From Emergomyces orientalis (lineage: Eukaryota > Ascomycota > Eurotiomycetes > Onygenales > Ajellomycetaceae), in assembly GCA_002110485.1 (NCBI GenBank), contig MOWL01000023.1, forward strand, positions 248,001-312,000: 64,000 nucleotides of DNA. Reading direction: 5' to 3'. Numbering within the stretch: position 1 is the first letter of the stretch; every line of letters begins with the position of its first letter. The notes below the pieces were generated by a model. That model did not search any database, was not told the DNA's origin, and saw only the letters and a list, made by a program, of their open reading frames with translations. Of this stretch, positions 44,273 through 57,536 are shown one piece after another. The translations under genes were made by a program, and so were the position numbers.

Positions 44273-45145
44273 ATGTTTCCAGCGTTATCGTTAAATAATA
44301 TAAATGTTATGGTTAAACTTTCCGATAACTACGGAGTACTTGTATCGACGATTTTTCAACCGTGTTATCAAATGGCCACTTGCAGCGCACAGGAGCACCA
44401 GGGGGGTGGAAACGGGCTTCAGAACAAGTTATAATTGCGATCTCAGACGAGCGAAGGATGGAGGTTAACCACACAAGCCATCGAGCTAAGCGGTGGCAAG
44501 CACCCACTTAAGGCAAATTAGTGGGTAAGTTGTGGGTACTCTCAGGATTGTCAGGGGCACTCATGGCGCTATTAAATCATGCTCTTTTTCAACCTCAGGT
44601 TGTACAGTACTAGCCAACCGCTGGCCTTTGTTCTGTCATGTGTTTGATATTAATATACAGAGTTGATCTGGAGACATTTAACTGCTAACCAATGGAGCTG
44701 CTCGGTGATGGAGCAATAAATTTTGAAAGACAATACTTTTTGCAATAAGTTACTAACTTAGCACAACATGGGGGGCAGTTAACAATGCATTCTACTGGCG
44801 TCCATCGACAGCACGTTTTATTCTAATCGCGACCCTCAGATTGAATGACCCGTTGCTTGCATTTTGCCAAGGAATAGGATTATTAAAATGCGGGGAACTA
44901 TCACAGGGTTGACCAACGAACTTGATGACGGATATCCCAAGCCCATTGGAACCAGGAACATCCACGTCGGCTGCGGTTTTGGCCGATCCCGGTTGTAAAG
45001 TGGATGGATAAATTGTTTAAAAATGATTTGCACATGCCAAACTGATACATTACTATTAAAGAGCCGGGATGTCGCGGTTTTTGGAAGCTCTCGTTGAAAG
45101 TGAACAGGCTCTGCGTGTAACCAGGCACACGTTGAGGCGAACACC
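44273..45145. other. Intergenic, no gene seen
   Basis: P450 3' flank and PhoD promoter. An exact TACGGAGTAC copy lies at 44330-44339. No coding signal. Confidence 0.55.
44330..44339 (+). repeat. TACGGAGTAC dispersed motif, copy 3
   Basis: An exact 10-bp match to the copies at 9318 and 11057, about 60 bp after the P450 stop codon. Confidence 0.6.
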
Positions 45146-47444
45146 ATGCTTCAGTCCACGATTCTTCTCGCGCTCGCGAGTACCACTCTTGCTTCCTTTG
45201 CTGGGAACCTGAACTACCGCAGCCCATCTCACAATCATCCCGGCCTCGGTATCTCAATACCTAAGGTGCTGAAGCGCTCGGATGCGGCGTTAGAATATTC
45301 AGCGGATGACCTGCAATTCACTCACGGCGTTGCCTCCGGAGACCCGTATCCCAACTCCGTCATCCTATGGACTCGATGTGCCCCTTCTACTGACAATGTT
45401 AAGGAGCCTGTCGCATCTGAGGGTGGCGGTGAATTGTATGACTCCGTCCCTATATATGGGGAGAACGAGGGCAATGCGCCAGTGTCGAAAGCTCCCGTGT
45501 GCGTGGAGTACAATGTCTCCCCGGATAAGGGCTTCAAACAGATCGTTGATGGCGGTACCGTTTACACGAGCTCCGATGTTGATTTCACCGTCAAGGTAAA
45601 ATATAAGCTTGCCACCTAATGGCGTTTCTTGTAACGTACTTGGCGTGATGCTAACAAAATCAAACAATCAGGTCGAAGCATCTCATTTGAAGCCTTTCAC
45701 TATTTATTACTATAAGTTCAACATCTGTGGTTCGGAAAAATCTAGTCCCGTTGGAAGAGCCAAAACGTCCCCAACGGAACATGATGAAGTCACCAACATA
45801 TCACTCGCAGTGTATTCTTGCAGCAACTTCGGTAAGGATATATATCTGATTGAACACCAGCTTCAGCTAATTTATCGATCAGCCAGCGGATATTTCAATG
45901 CGTATGGAAACACGGCTCGCAAGGACTCTGTTGACTATGTCGTCCACCTTGGGTAAAAGCAGACTTCCATCCCTCTATGCCAAAGATAATGAGCTAACTT
46001 TTTCAATAGTGATTACATTTACGAGCTAGGAGAGTAAGTTATCCGCCATGGTTAACGGTGTGAACCTAATTTATCTAAAACCGCTCTGTAGTGATGGCTC
46101 CAGCATCGGCCGCACACAATACCCAAGAAAAATGATATATACTCTTTACGAGTACAGGAAGCGCCACGCAACTCAAAAAACGGACGAAGATTTGCTTTTA
46201 AGTCATCGGACGTTCACCTGGATTCCTGTGTGGGATGATCATGGTTGGTTCATCTCTACTATTCTCGTCACGAGCTCCCCTTCACTGACACTTTAGTCAG
46301 AGGTTGCGGATAATTCGTACCGTGATGGATCCTCGCTACTCCAAAATATCGAAGCGTCATTTATTATCGATGGGGGAGTATCCGTTGACCAGCGCAAGAT
46401 GAATGCTGTTCGTGCCTATTTTGAGTGGATGCCCATCAGGTACTGAAGACTCCCGCACTAAATTCTATACTCATCGTCTTAAGTATCTTAACCTCCCTTA
46501 ATAGACAAGTTGCGATGGACGATAACCTCAGGATCTGGAGAAACTTTAAGATCGGCAACCTTCTCGACCTTATAATGCTTGATACACGCCACTATGACCG
46601 ATCCATTACTGATTTATACTTGAACAACGGTTATATCAAGAAAATCGCCGACGATATTGGTCGATCAATGATGGGTCCCCGTCAGGAACACTGGTTCTAT
46701 GATAACTTGAAATCCTCTGCTAAGAGACAAGCCACCTGGCGAGTCATTGGCAGCCAGACTGGTACGCAGGCCCCCCCTCCCCCAACGAAAACAAAACAAA
46801 AATAACCAGGAAAACTTTTCTAATAATTCATGGCAGTTTTCTCCCGAGTGGATGAATTTGGATCAATCGGCCTTGGTGTCAACGTTGATTCCTGGGACGG
46901 CTACAGGTCCAACCTGAACCGCACCTTGAGAACCCTATACGACAACAAAATTGGAAACAACATCGTCATCGCGGGCGACAGCCATGCAAACTGGGTATCT
47001 GACCTCACCTGGCTGGACGAGTATCCATACGACCCTGCCACAGGCGAGGGGGCCATTGGTGCTGAATTTGCCGGCACAGCAGTGACCAGCAGTGGACCCG
47101 CAGCCCATGTTGGCATCGGCAATTTGCAGTCGAACACTTTGATCAAAAAGAACAGAGAACTACAGTGGTCCGAATTGTACTACCGGGGCTATTTCGAGAT
47201 GACCCTCTCGCATACACGCACCGATGCCAAATTCTTCGCCATCCCCAATATCAAGAAGAGAAGTCCCTATGAAATCTCAATGGCTAATTTCACCGTTATT
47301 GCTGGTGAGAATCGGCTTTCTCGGACCAATGGGGCACCCTCGACGAATGGACAGGGTGTGCATAATGGGGCGTTGAAAAATGGGAAGATTGAGAAGCAGA
47401 CTGTTCAGTATAATACTGAGACTAAGGAGTGGTCGGGTATTTAA
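45146..47444 (+). CDS. Secreted PhoD-type alkaline phosphatase
   Basis: Eight exons (45146-45595, 45672-45831, 45883-45952, 46010-46033, 46092-46243, 46301-46439, 46505-46761, 46837-47444) give 619 residues. A signal peptide (MLQSTILLALASTTLASFAG) is followed by the PhoD N-terminal domain (FTHGVASGDPYPNSVILWTRCAP) and the metallophosphatase core: HLGDYIYE and VWDDHEVADNSY bind metal, MLDTRHYDR and IVIAGDSHANWVSDL complete the site. PhoD enzymes are Ca/Fe-dependent phosphomonoesterases or phosphodiesterases; related fungal proteins release phosphate from organic esters outside the cell, possibly under phosphate starvation. Exon 4 has only 24 nt and carries part of the metal-binding block. The C-terminal 60 residues are Asn/Gly-rich. 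All junctions keep frame. Confidence 0.9.
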
Positions 47445-49360
47445 AAGTGAACGAGGAGAAACTCGAGAGCTTGGAACTGAAACTACATCATGCTTCTTCC
47501 GCCTTAGTCTCACCCCTTTTCTTTTTCTTTAGCTTCTAATGACTTGCTTCCTATTCTTCAACAAACTATTAAATACTAGTAGTACCAGCAAACAGTTGGT
47601 TACCACCCTATTATATTTTATACGTATCTACTAGATGCATTTATAATCTTCTTGAGCTTAATTTATATTTGAGATGTATATATATATATATATATTTATA
47701 CATATTTATTGTTTCCCGCCCGTGCTCATTTCCCCTAGCAGCCGACCTCTGGAGGCAAAGAAGAGAACATTATTAAGCAGGTGTGTGATAACTACTAGTT
47801 ATCTTGGCGTCCAGAGTTTTATTTCAACGACACACTCCTTTTTTCTTCCCCTCTCGTTCCTCATCGTCAACGCTCATACACAACCACTGTCAACTGTATT
47901 ATCAAAATATATATTCCTTTTATCTCTGTTACTGTATTGCTTTGGGTAAATATATACATTTCTACTATATATACCACCTTTCCTTTCAAAATTCAATCCG
48001 TGCATGGATATCACATTTCTATGTATGATGCCAGGAGACAGAAACACATTTCATGAGGAATGTGTCGAACAAATGAATCTTTCTGGGGAAACGCTCTTGG
48101 CTTCTCTGTTCATAATTTGCCTTTAATTTCTTTCGAGTTGTTAAATTTTTCTTTCTCCCAGTCACACTTTACACTTTACTACCAGCCCCGCTTCCTCGGG
48201 GAAGCTTATCTTCCGTGTGTCGAAAGTGATACACACTTGCTTCTGCTTTGATTACCACTAAGCTATCTGCTGCAGCCCCGGCCAGCTTAAAGGAGCATAT
48301 TTTTTCTCGATTCAATGGCTTTCCATACCTTGTTTCCTTTTTACCTGAGGTGTATACTCCCGTTGTAGATTGTTTTTTAAATAGAGCCTTGATATCCCTC
48401 CGTGGAACAACGCACTATTCGAGTTTCGGGCGGTTACAATTCCACAATGCCCGAAAGGAAATAATATCTTCTTTAATATATATGATACGCTTTCCGTCCG
48501 TCCATCCGTTTTTGTATGAAGTCAATGCATTCCTTGCTGGCATCGGAGAGGAATTAACTGCATAGAAATGGTTGGCAAGTTGACAAGAGGGGGAAATACT
48601 TCTGTTAAAATTCCCCTTCGATTACCTAGCTCCTGGTTTATGGAAATAAGTAGTTTCTGTGCATATAATTTAACGCGTGTGTTTGGAGCCATGTGTCGAA
48701 GAGTGTGTATCTCCGTGTCCAGGCCAATCGCAGTCTCCCCGGAATCGCCACCGCCGCCTTTCCCGATGTTTCAGGGAAACCAAAACAACAACATCCCAAC
48801 CCCGGGTTCACTTTACTCCAGGAAGCCCACCCCATTCCTCGTACTGTCCCTTATCTTTTATTGCTTTGCATCTGCATTCCCCTGCCCTGTTCATCTTCAC
48901 GCGTTCCCCTTTCGCCGGACGGACGCTGAGATTCATCCCTATCTCATATCAGGTGGGAGGTGGTGGAATAACAGCACACTCTTTCCACTTGCTCAGAAGA
49001 GCTGCCACGAGTCGTATATGAGAGTCCCAACACGTTTATAACTCTTGTATACTGTTTAATAACATCTATCGTTATTAAATCCGCGTCTATCAATCGAGCA
49101 ATTAGTTGCCAAATTTGGCTACCTGCGTTTGTGTTCCTGTGACGCGCTGGTGTTGAGTATAACCTTCCTATCCCACGGTTTTGCACCGCATCAACAAATA
49201 TGAGCAGTGTTGATTGATATTAGGCTTGATAGGCTCGCTAACTCTCTTGTTTACTCGCCAGGTAGAATCTTAGATATAGAATCTCCTGTCATTATAGAGC
49301 CTGCTTGTTGTGAATAGTTCTCACCTCTAGGTTGCTCCTTTAGCATCCTATATTCGAATT
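47445..49360. other. Intergenic, kinase upstream region
   Basis: Starts with the AT-rich PhoD 3' flank (a TA microsatellite at about 47677-47693). The remainder, up to the kinase ATG, has no recognisable gene and likely includes its promoter and long leader. Confidence 0.55.
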
Positions 49361-52300
49361 ATGTACCACGACTCCATTAAAGCTCGTTCCCGATCTGATC
49401 GGCCTCCTCTTTGCGAAGCTAGCAACAGAGCCAATATCCTGAGAGGAGCAAGGGAACAGTCACAAGTGCCACCGAGTTCTCCCCCAACTCATAAATATCC
49501 AATGCCCATCCAGTCCTCAGAAGCTCCCGCCACGGATAACACTTTCCACTCTGCAACGGCGGTAGTACCACCAACAACACCTCCTCCGGCTATTGGTGTT
49601 GCTGCTGAGAACAAACGTCTGTCCATGGTGGTAGAGTCACGGCCTAATTCCAATCGCAACTCTGCGATATCAACCACCTCTACAGCGTCTGGGAAATCCA
49701 AACGCAAAACTCACATTGGGCCATGGCAGCTGGGGAGGACCTTGGGTAAAGGTGCTACGGGACGTGTTCGTCTGGCGAAACACGCGCTTACAGGCCAGAC
49801 AGCTGCGATTAAGATCGTATCTAAGAAGTCAGCTGCAATGGCACAGAGCCAGAGTATTGCCGCGATGGATAAAAATATGGAGCTTACGACGCGTGTTCCT
49901 GGAGGGAGGGTGATCCCCTGTGGGATAGAACGAGAGGTGGTGATAATGAAATTGATTGAACACCCCAATATTATCAATTTATATGATGTGTGGGAAAACC
50001 GTGGAGAATTGTATGACTTTTAAGTTTCCTTTCATTTATATTATAGATTTCCCACCTGCTTTTGCTAACGCGGATCACCTCCATTTTTATCTCCTAAGGT
50101 ATCTTGTTCTCGAATATGTCGAAGGCGGAGAGCTGTTCGACTATGTTTCCAAAAGCGGGCCTCTCCCTGAGATAGAAGCCATCCGTCTATTTAGACAAAT
50201 CATCGCAGCTCTCTCATATTGTCACCGTTTCAATATTTGTCACCGCGATCTCAAGCCGGAAAATATTCTTCTCGATACCAATTGCAACATCAAACTAGCG
50301 GATTTCGGGATGGCTGCTCTGCAACCCGCGGGCCATTGGCTGAATACTTCCTGCGGGAGCCCCCATTACGCTTCCCCGGAGATCATATACGGCCATAGAT
50401 ATCAGGGAGACAAGGCAGATATTTGGAGCTGCGGGATCATTCTCTTTGCTATGTTGACGGGCTATCTACCTTTTGACGGTGGCGACCTCCCTAACACGCT
50501 CCGCCTTGTCAAAAAGGGAGAGTACGTGTTCCCACCCTGGCTAAGCTCAGAGGCAATGAATTTAATTCAGCGTATATTGCAAAAGCAACCGCGGGACAGG
50601 ATCAGCATCAATCAAATGTGGTCTCATCCACTCCTGAAAAAGTATGAGAAACATCATATTTTGATGACATCAGAAGGGGCTTCTTTGGGGCCTCCCCCTC
50701 CTTTGTCAAATAAGGACTGCGGGAAGAAAATCACACGCCGCCAGGATATCGACATGGAACTTCTGAGAAGTCTTCAGACCCTCTGGCATGGGGCTAAGGT
50801 GGAGGAACTCATTAGTAGGTTGCTTAATGACGAGTAAGCCCTCCCCTGGAATCGTTTTGTGTTTTATTTCCAGCTTACATTGTTCGTAGGGTCAACCATG
50901 AAAAAATGTTTTACCATGCCCTGGCGAAATTTAGGGATGAACAACTTGAAAATTACGAAGGCCCTCTCGGATATTCTGCCAGTGACTACCACCATATATC
51001 AAGGCCACCTGCCAAATCCCGGATGCGAGGCCCAAGTAGCCGCCACACCAGCCAATCCTGGCGACGATCTCAATCGTCTGTCGCAACTGGTCGATCTACA
51101 TACCGAGAGAATTCCTATCCAGAACCCAAATCTGCTCGAACAATTGCCAGCTACGACCCGTACAGATCTTCCCGGACGCCCATATCCAATCCTCAAGTGG
51201 GGTTTGCGAATATAACTATTCATCGTCAATCGTCTGGTTCCCCAAAGAGTAGAGGGGACGATAGCTCCACTCAGGCTTCTAATTCCCCAAGTCATTTCAC
51301 TCTGAAAAAGGAACCCTCCAAAGATCACCGTTCATTTATCCCCAGCAGCTCCATAGGTCCCAACAGGCGGAATAGAAAAGGTTCAATCTCATCTTTTCAA
51401 TCTCAAAGCTCTATTGCAAGTTCCCGCCGACGCGTCGATGGTTTCACGGGTCCTCGTTCAACCAGCAACAAGCGAAATGTCTGTTTTAGACATTCTCGTA
51501 ACCAACGTTCCACTGGGAGATATACTCCAAAACAGAAGGAACTTGCGCAAACACACTCGCAATGTTCATTTTCTCCTGGAATTGGGCAAACGGGCAAACC
51601 TTCTTTTGATCGATTGAGCAGCCCCACACTCCCTACTCCGCCACCTCCTGTCCGAGTGAGGATGGCTCCTAATCAGGGCGTTGATGAAACTGCGAAGCAG
51701 CGCATTTCTTGTCAATATTGGAGGGATGAGGCGAGGAAAGTATCAACTGAGCTAGGGAAAATCTGCGAAGAAGCATTCAACCGAACTTCAGTTTCGTCCA
51801 GCGTACACTCTGTCGGCACTGCAAGACAACCTGAATCCCCTCCAACTTCAGTTTCGACACCAGGGGAAATTGGCAGCTCCGAAGATCGATATAAAATGCG
51901 TCCACTCCCAGAGCCGCCAGCGGAGTCATCCAATTCTTATGCAATTCGGGAATTATCTGATACCCGCCGTCGACTTATTGAGCACTCCGTTCAAGCAACA
52001 TCAGAGGACCTTCCCCAATATCTTTCCGAGGTTATTGCACATCTTGATCGTCTGATAGGAGAGGAGCTTGCCCCTAGTGCTGATAAAATTACTAAACCAC
52101 TCCCGGAACCAGATTCCTATGCCCCTGAACCGTTTTTACCATCCATCACCGAGGATGATATATTTCATGACTGCACAACCATCATAGAGGACATTCAACG
52201 CGAACCGAAAATCTCGGAATCCAAACATTCAAAGAACGGTAACTGGAATCCAGAAAAGACAATCCGCATCGTACCTCATGACCCCACTATTCCAGAGATG

Positions 52301-53613
52301 GACACGATAAAGCCGTTGACAATTCGTAAGAAATCGGGCGCCTCCTCCACGCACAAGAAGAACAACTCTATGGACTCACTCGGACGATACAGGTCCGTTT
52401 CAAGCTCTACTGGTGAAGAGCAACCCGTCAGCGCTCCTCTTAGTAGACGTAGTAGCAATCCACGCTATTATACTGGACTAGAGCCGATAGATGAGAATCC
52501 AAAATCCCCAAAGGGCAACAACGACCCGCGCAATTTAGGGGAGCCAAGAAAATGGTCGTGGTTCAAGCATAAGTCGCAAAGCCATGAGCAAATACCGCCC
52601 CCGCTTCCATCCAAAGACACTGCGCCGCCGTGTCTAACACCAGTCAACGACGGCAATAATTGTGAGCTCGGTAGGAGAAAGAGCATTCAGGGGTTATTGG
52701 AACTTGGTAAGAGGAAGACTGTTGAGGGATTATTAGAAGTGGACGAGCTGCCGCAAGTTATCGAGGAGAACCAGCCAGAGAAAAAAGAAGGAAAAGGCCG
52801 ATTTTGGCCTTTCGGACGGAAGAAGACACAGAAGCAGAAACCAATGCATGAAATAGCCGAAGGAAGTAAGCTTAAGTTTTCATTCTACTATCCTCGTTCC
52901 ACAGATTTCGAGTTTTTTAGTGTCATTCTACTAATCAAAGAACCAGTTAACGATCTCACTGATGCAACATCAAGTGTCCTCAGTGTACCTGCGATTGTAA
53001 TTGCGAGTGACGCACTTGGGTCTCCTCTTCCCAGTTTGGGCAGGAACCCTCATAAACGCAACGATACCAATATGTCCAGAAGACGTCGCTCAGGAGGACA
53101 AAATTGGTTTGCGAGGTTTTTCCATATCAAGCCTGCCGCGACGACACTAGCGTTTCAAGTGTCCAAAGTCCGTGCGAGAAAGGAGGTAGTCAAGATCCTA
53201 CACGAGTGGAAGAAGTATGGTATGGAAGCTGTACATTTCGATAAGGAGAATAATACTGTGCGGGGAAGGGTTGCGGAGGTAAATTGTAAGTTGTGAAAAT
53301 AATAGGGGCTGGATAGAAAGGGAGGGGAAAAAAAAAAGAAACTTTGATTGAATAGGTTTGAGAGCTGAACTAACAAACCCGCTAAATAGTCCTCCGCCTG
53401 AGCCCTGTTGAATTCTGCGGAGAATTCTTCACCGTCCTCGAACAAGGCAGACATGCGAATCTCAGCTTGCTGCATTTGAAACAGGAGCGTGGAGCAGCAT
53501 CTTCATTCCACAAGGTTGTTGATACCCTGCAGATCGTGCTGAAAAAGCGCGGCCTTTTAGTCGAGGATTCATCCAAGGCTAAGAAGATGACCAAAGTTCT
53601 TGATCTTGCTTGA
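49361..53613 (+). CDS. Gin4/Hsl1-type (NIM1-related) Ser/Thr protein kinase
   Basis: Four exons (49361-50010, 50099-50833, 50890-53285, 53390-53613) give 1334 residues. The kinase domain (about residues 120-400) has LGRTLGKGATGRVRLAKH, the catalytic loop CHRDLKPEN (Asp267), DFGMAAL and the activation segment NTSCGSPHYASPEIIYG, all of the CAMKL/NIM1 group that includes Hsl1, Gin4 and Kcc4. These kinases sit at the septin collar and couple morphogenesis to the cell cycle by acting on Wee1. A very long Ser/Pro/Arg-rich disordered region follows, then a folded C-terminus: FYYPRSTDFEFF... and, in the last exon, FLRLSPVEFCGEFFTVLEQG, which resembles the KA1 lipid-binding domain. If the last intron (104 nt) is kept, translation ends four codons on and the KA1-like part is lost. 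Confidence 0.92.
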
Positions 53614-54583
53614 TGGTTTGCGATTTTGTTTTTGTTTTCGTTTCCGTTTTCGTTTTCGTTTTGTTAACGCGGTTGTTTTTTTTGATTTGATTGTTGAACC
53701 CCTGGATTATGTGAGTTAGTTGACCTATTTCCTTGGTCGTAATTTATCTTACGCCAATGATTTAATCTTTTGTTTTTATGTTTTGATTTACCGCTTTTAC
53801 TCCCTTTCTTAAACGCGGTGAGTAGAATCTGGCGCAACCTTGGAGGGTCGGTTGTTTTCTATCTAATCTGGTTTGGACCTGTGATATGCCCTCTTGATTT
53901 CTCAAAAGTATCGTCTTGTATCCTCCGTTATATGCCAGTTCAATAATGTTTTTTTCCGTCAGACTTTTTGTTCCTAATACTTCTGTCTCTTTCCTTTTAA
54001 CTCCAGTTTGGCCCCCCTTTTTTTGATGTTTGGATTATATGGGTTTTGAAAGCGATGCCCTGGGCTACTACACTTCTACTACTGCGTCATAATCTGTTTG
54101 CCAGATCGTCCAAAAGGGCCTTCAGATATCACTGTTTAGCTATTGTATCTTTTTCGTCTTGTCTGATTATTTAGTTTACTTGGTGTATCTAAAAAAGGGA
54201 CCCGTTGGCTCTGCCGCCCCCGCAGTCCCTCTGGCGGTTTCTCACTTTTTTACCCCTTGGACAAAACCCAGTCCCCAGATTTCCCACTATTTTCCGTCCC
54301 CATCGCCTACCTCGGCACTCCATTAGTGGTTGATTATTTACGAAGTTAGCAATCACTAGCCTAATTTTGTTATGCGAAGGAACTAGTTAACATTTTTTAC
54401 CCCCTTTTTTTTTATGAACACAAATTTAGTCTTGCCCTTTCTTTGATTCGCCAGAAAGTTAATATGTTGAAACAGAATGTGTTCCAAGAGTACCTAGGTA
54501 ACGAATGCAAAATTTTCATTTCTTGATCCTTCTGATTTCAAGCCGGAAGACACGGCAAAATCAAAGTTCCGTGAATACCAGCC

Positions 54584-54607
54584 AAAAAAAAAAAAAAAAA
54601 AAAAAAA
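54584..54607. repeat. Poly(A) tract of 24 nt
   Basis: Uninterrupted A run between the kinase and the zinc-cluster factor. Confidence 0.9.
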
Positions 54608-55344
54608 CAAAGGCCAGAACCCAAAAAGGGGTTTGTCATACGAAATGGGCGGCGCTCTTTTGACACCGCGTTTATAGCGCCAGAACTAAATTAAAGTTTG
54701 GCTGTGGTTGGTTCCGGCCCGGCCTCGGGATCCCAGTCCGCATTACCTAATCTGATTCGGGTAGTTAAGGTCAACACCATACCATAGGTTAGATGTTCGG
54801 CTTATCACCTGACCTGAATCCGGGGGGCGTGCAGGCGTGCGGGCGATTCATTTTTGCGTCCGCAGATTTCGCGACCCAACTACGAGGCAAGCACATCAAC
54901 ATTGAGAATTCGACAATGAGCCAAGCGTTGTGTGAAGAAGGCCTTCCACGATTGAAGTGGGGAAAAAACGGGGCGCGAGAACTAATGAGTAATTAAAAGA
55001 TGACCCTTTTGGAATAGGACAACGAAGCAACTTATGAAAGAGGTCCTTGTAACCCAATAATGATATCATCAACTTCGATTCACAACAGCTATACTACCTA
55101 TCCCAACCTGATCCCAGCTTATCAAACTCGGTTTCTCCAGCCTTTCCCACGCTCACAATCTTCTCTCTCCGTCTTACTCAAGATAGAAAATAGATAAATA
55201 ACATCGCAATTTAGAAGCCAAAATAAACTAAGATTGGGAACATCACACAGAGTAGTGGCTAATCTCCGAACCCAAATGAAGCAAGAGCAAAGCAAAAGAA
55301 ATTAGAAAACAGAAAAGACAGAAGGCCACCCAAAAGAGTCCATG

Positions 55345-55371
55345 AAAAAAAAAAAAAAAAAAAAAAAAAAA
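55345..55371. repeat. Poly(A) tract of 27 nt
   Basis: Uninterrupted A run in A-rich intergenic DNA. Confidence 0.9.
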
Positions 55372-56348
55372 GATTAAAGAGCACCGGGAAACAAGCTGCA
55401 GAAAAACAAAAAGGACGAAAGCCACCCACCCCAGCTTAGTTTAAAACAAAACCAGCTCCGTTAGCCACTCATAAAATAAAATAAATAAACGGAAGAAAAA
55501 AAAAACCGGAAAAAAAAGCAGATCACAAAAAGCCACCCATCCTAATTTTTCCACCCCGCCCCTTTTATTTATATTGCCCCTGGTCTCTTTGCGAAATGGA
55601 AAAATGCCCACCCGTTGCCTGATCATGCCCCTGCATAACATGCAACTGAAACCTCCCAGTTGAAAAAGAAAGAAAAAAGAATCCCCTTCTGTTGCACCAT
55701 ACACACGCCCATTACCTCCCCGGCAAAACATATATGGAAGCGCATCCAAATAGGTCTTAACTCCGGCGTGGCCCTTTACTGCCGTTTCCCCCTCTCCCCA
55801 ATCTCGTTCATTCCATCCCTCCTCAAGCAAAACGTCCACCCGGCTCAACAAAACAAAGGCAACCAGTTCCACGACTGCAGACCAAAAAGAACAAAAAGAA
55901 CAGAAGCAAGAGATCGAGGAAAACAAGCATAAGGGTATAAAATATAATCGCGATCCCTTCTATTCTCTCCGTAAGACAAAGACAAGGAAAGGAACAAAAC
56001 GACACTTCTTCTTTTTTTCTTTTTTGCCCTTGCCATATCTCCTCGTCTTCTCCTCGGTCAAAATCACAAATCGAACACAAACCCAACTAAAATTCAAGTG
56101 CCTCCGGAATTGTCAAGAACGGAACGGTAGAAAACACAGCAACGATGTAAAAGTGAGAAAAACAAGAAGGAAAAATAGACAGACAGCCTCCCAAAGACAT
56201 AGGAAATGAAAACAGATAACATGCTGCGAACGTAGAAGAACACAAAATGCAAGGGAAAACAAACAAACTGAATTGGGAATACAATGGGGAAATAGACGAG
56301 GGATCCAACAATTTGCGAGAAGAATAGAAACCATGAGTGTACGTATGT

Positions 56349-56350
<2 letters not shown>

Positions 56351-56378
<28 letters not shown>
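56351..56378. repeat. Poly(T) tract of 28 nt
   Basis: Uninterrupted T run at the right edge of the A-rich plus-strand block. Confidence 0.9.
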
Positions 56379-56382
<4 letters not shown>

Positions 56383-57509
56383 ATCCGGGGACATGCTCAC
56401 TTTCTCTCTGGTATCAGGTTATACGTGCCTAAAGGTTGGTTGTGGTGCCGGTTACTTCCTCAATTTTTTTAAGAAAAAAACCGTGCAAAGAAAAGGGAAA
56501 TAGGGGGGGGGGAATATTCGGAAAGTGGAAAGGAGGAAGATTTGAAATAAGAAAAATATGATTAACGGGTCGCCCCAGGTAGTTTATATAAATGAACTCT
56601 TTTAGTGGTTTGTTTGTGAAAAGGAAAGGGAAAGGGAGCGGGAAAGAAAAAAGGGGGGATTGGAAACGCAAAAATGATCTGAAAAAAGAAGAAAAATCAA
56701 AAAAAACGAGGGGCACTGTGGGATGTGGTCGTTCGGGGGATGGACGCCTTTAGCGAAGAAACTAGCAAATAGGTTTCAAACGACAAGCCCAGCCGGCTGG
56801 AGTAAAACGTCGAGAGAGATTTTCAAACGATTAAGACGAATCGCCGAGATCAAAACACAACTAGTATTTAAACATGTGTGGTAGGACAAAGGTGAGCCGA
56901 GGAATCGTTGATGCGTAGGAGATCGAGCCTGTCAACGATGGGTAAAATATGCTCGTTTGGAATCGTAAACCGCGTCACTGCTTGCTTGCTGGCTTGCTTT
57001 TGAAATTTGCACGTTTGTATATAACCGATAGTGCCTCCGGAAATGATTGGCAAGTGGATGTGTTTCTCCCGTAATGCCAAGAGTTCTCGAATGAAGGGGC
57101 TTGCAGCCTGAGGAATGCAGTAAGTGACGAAACAATATATATCCTTTTCACCGGGAGAAAGGGGAAGTCCAGGATATCAGGAATGACCAAGAATATTTTT
57201 CACGAAGTCGGTGGTCCGACCCACTCCTTCTACCAGTTAACCTGCTTCATAATACTTGCAGGTTTTGCAAGGGGCTTGCCAGAATAATGTTTTAGGGCAG
57301 GCGTAATCATGTGATCGGTTCCTGACACTTTCTCCTACACCCATCCAGGGCAAACTCACCCCAGCTCTGGAGTTCTCGATATCGCACGCCTCCCCTGAAT
57401 GCTCGAAGAGCCCACATATGAGAAGAATCCCCATCTCAATTAAAAATAATGTTAAAACAAATCGTAGCAGCAAAAGATATTCTCGTGACCAGCACGACAT
57501 TCAACATCA

Positions 57510-57536
57510 TTTTTTTTTTTTTTTTTTTTTTTTTTT
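57510..57536. repeat. Poly(T) tract of 27 nt
   Basis: Uninterrupted T run about 130 nt past the stop codon of the minus-strand zinc-cluster gene, thus in its 3' flank. Confidence 0.9.

Noticed and set aside
42588..47444. Secondary-metabolite gene cluster
   Set aside because: There is a single P450 and no polyketide synthase, peptide synthetase, terpene cyclase or other backbone enzyme in the window.
55441..55926. Minus-strand frame of 161 codons
   Set aside because: The translation is dominated by Phe, Leu, Val and Cys from T-rich DNA and shows no domain or conserved motif.
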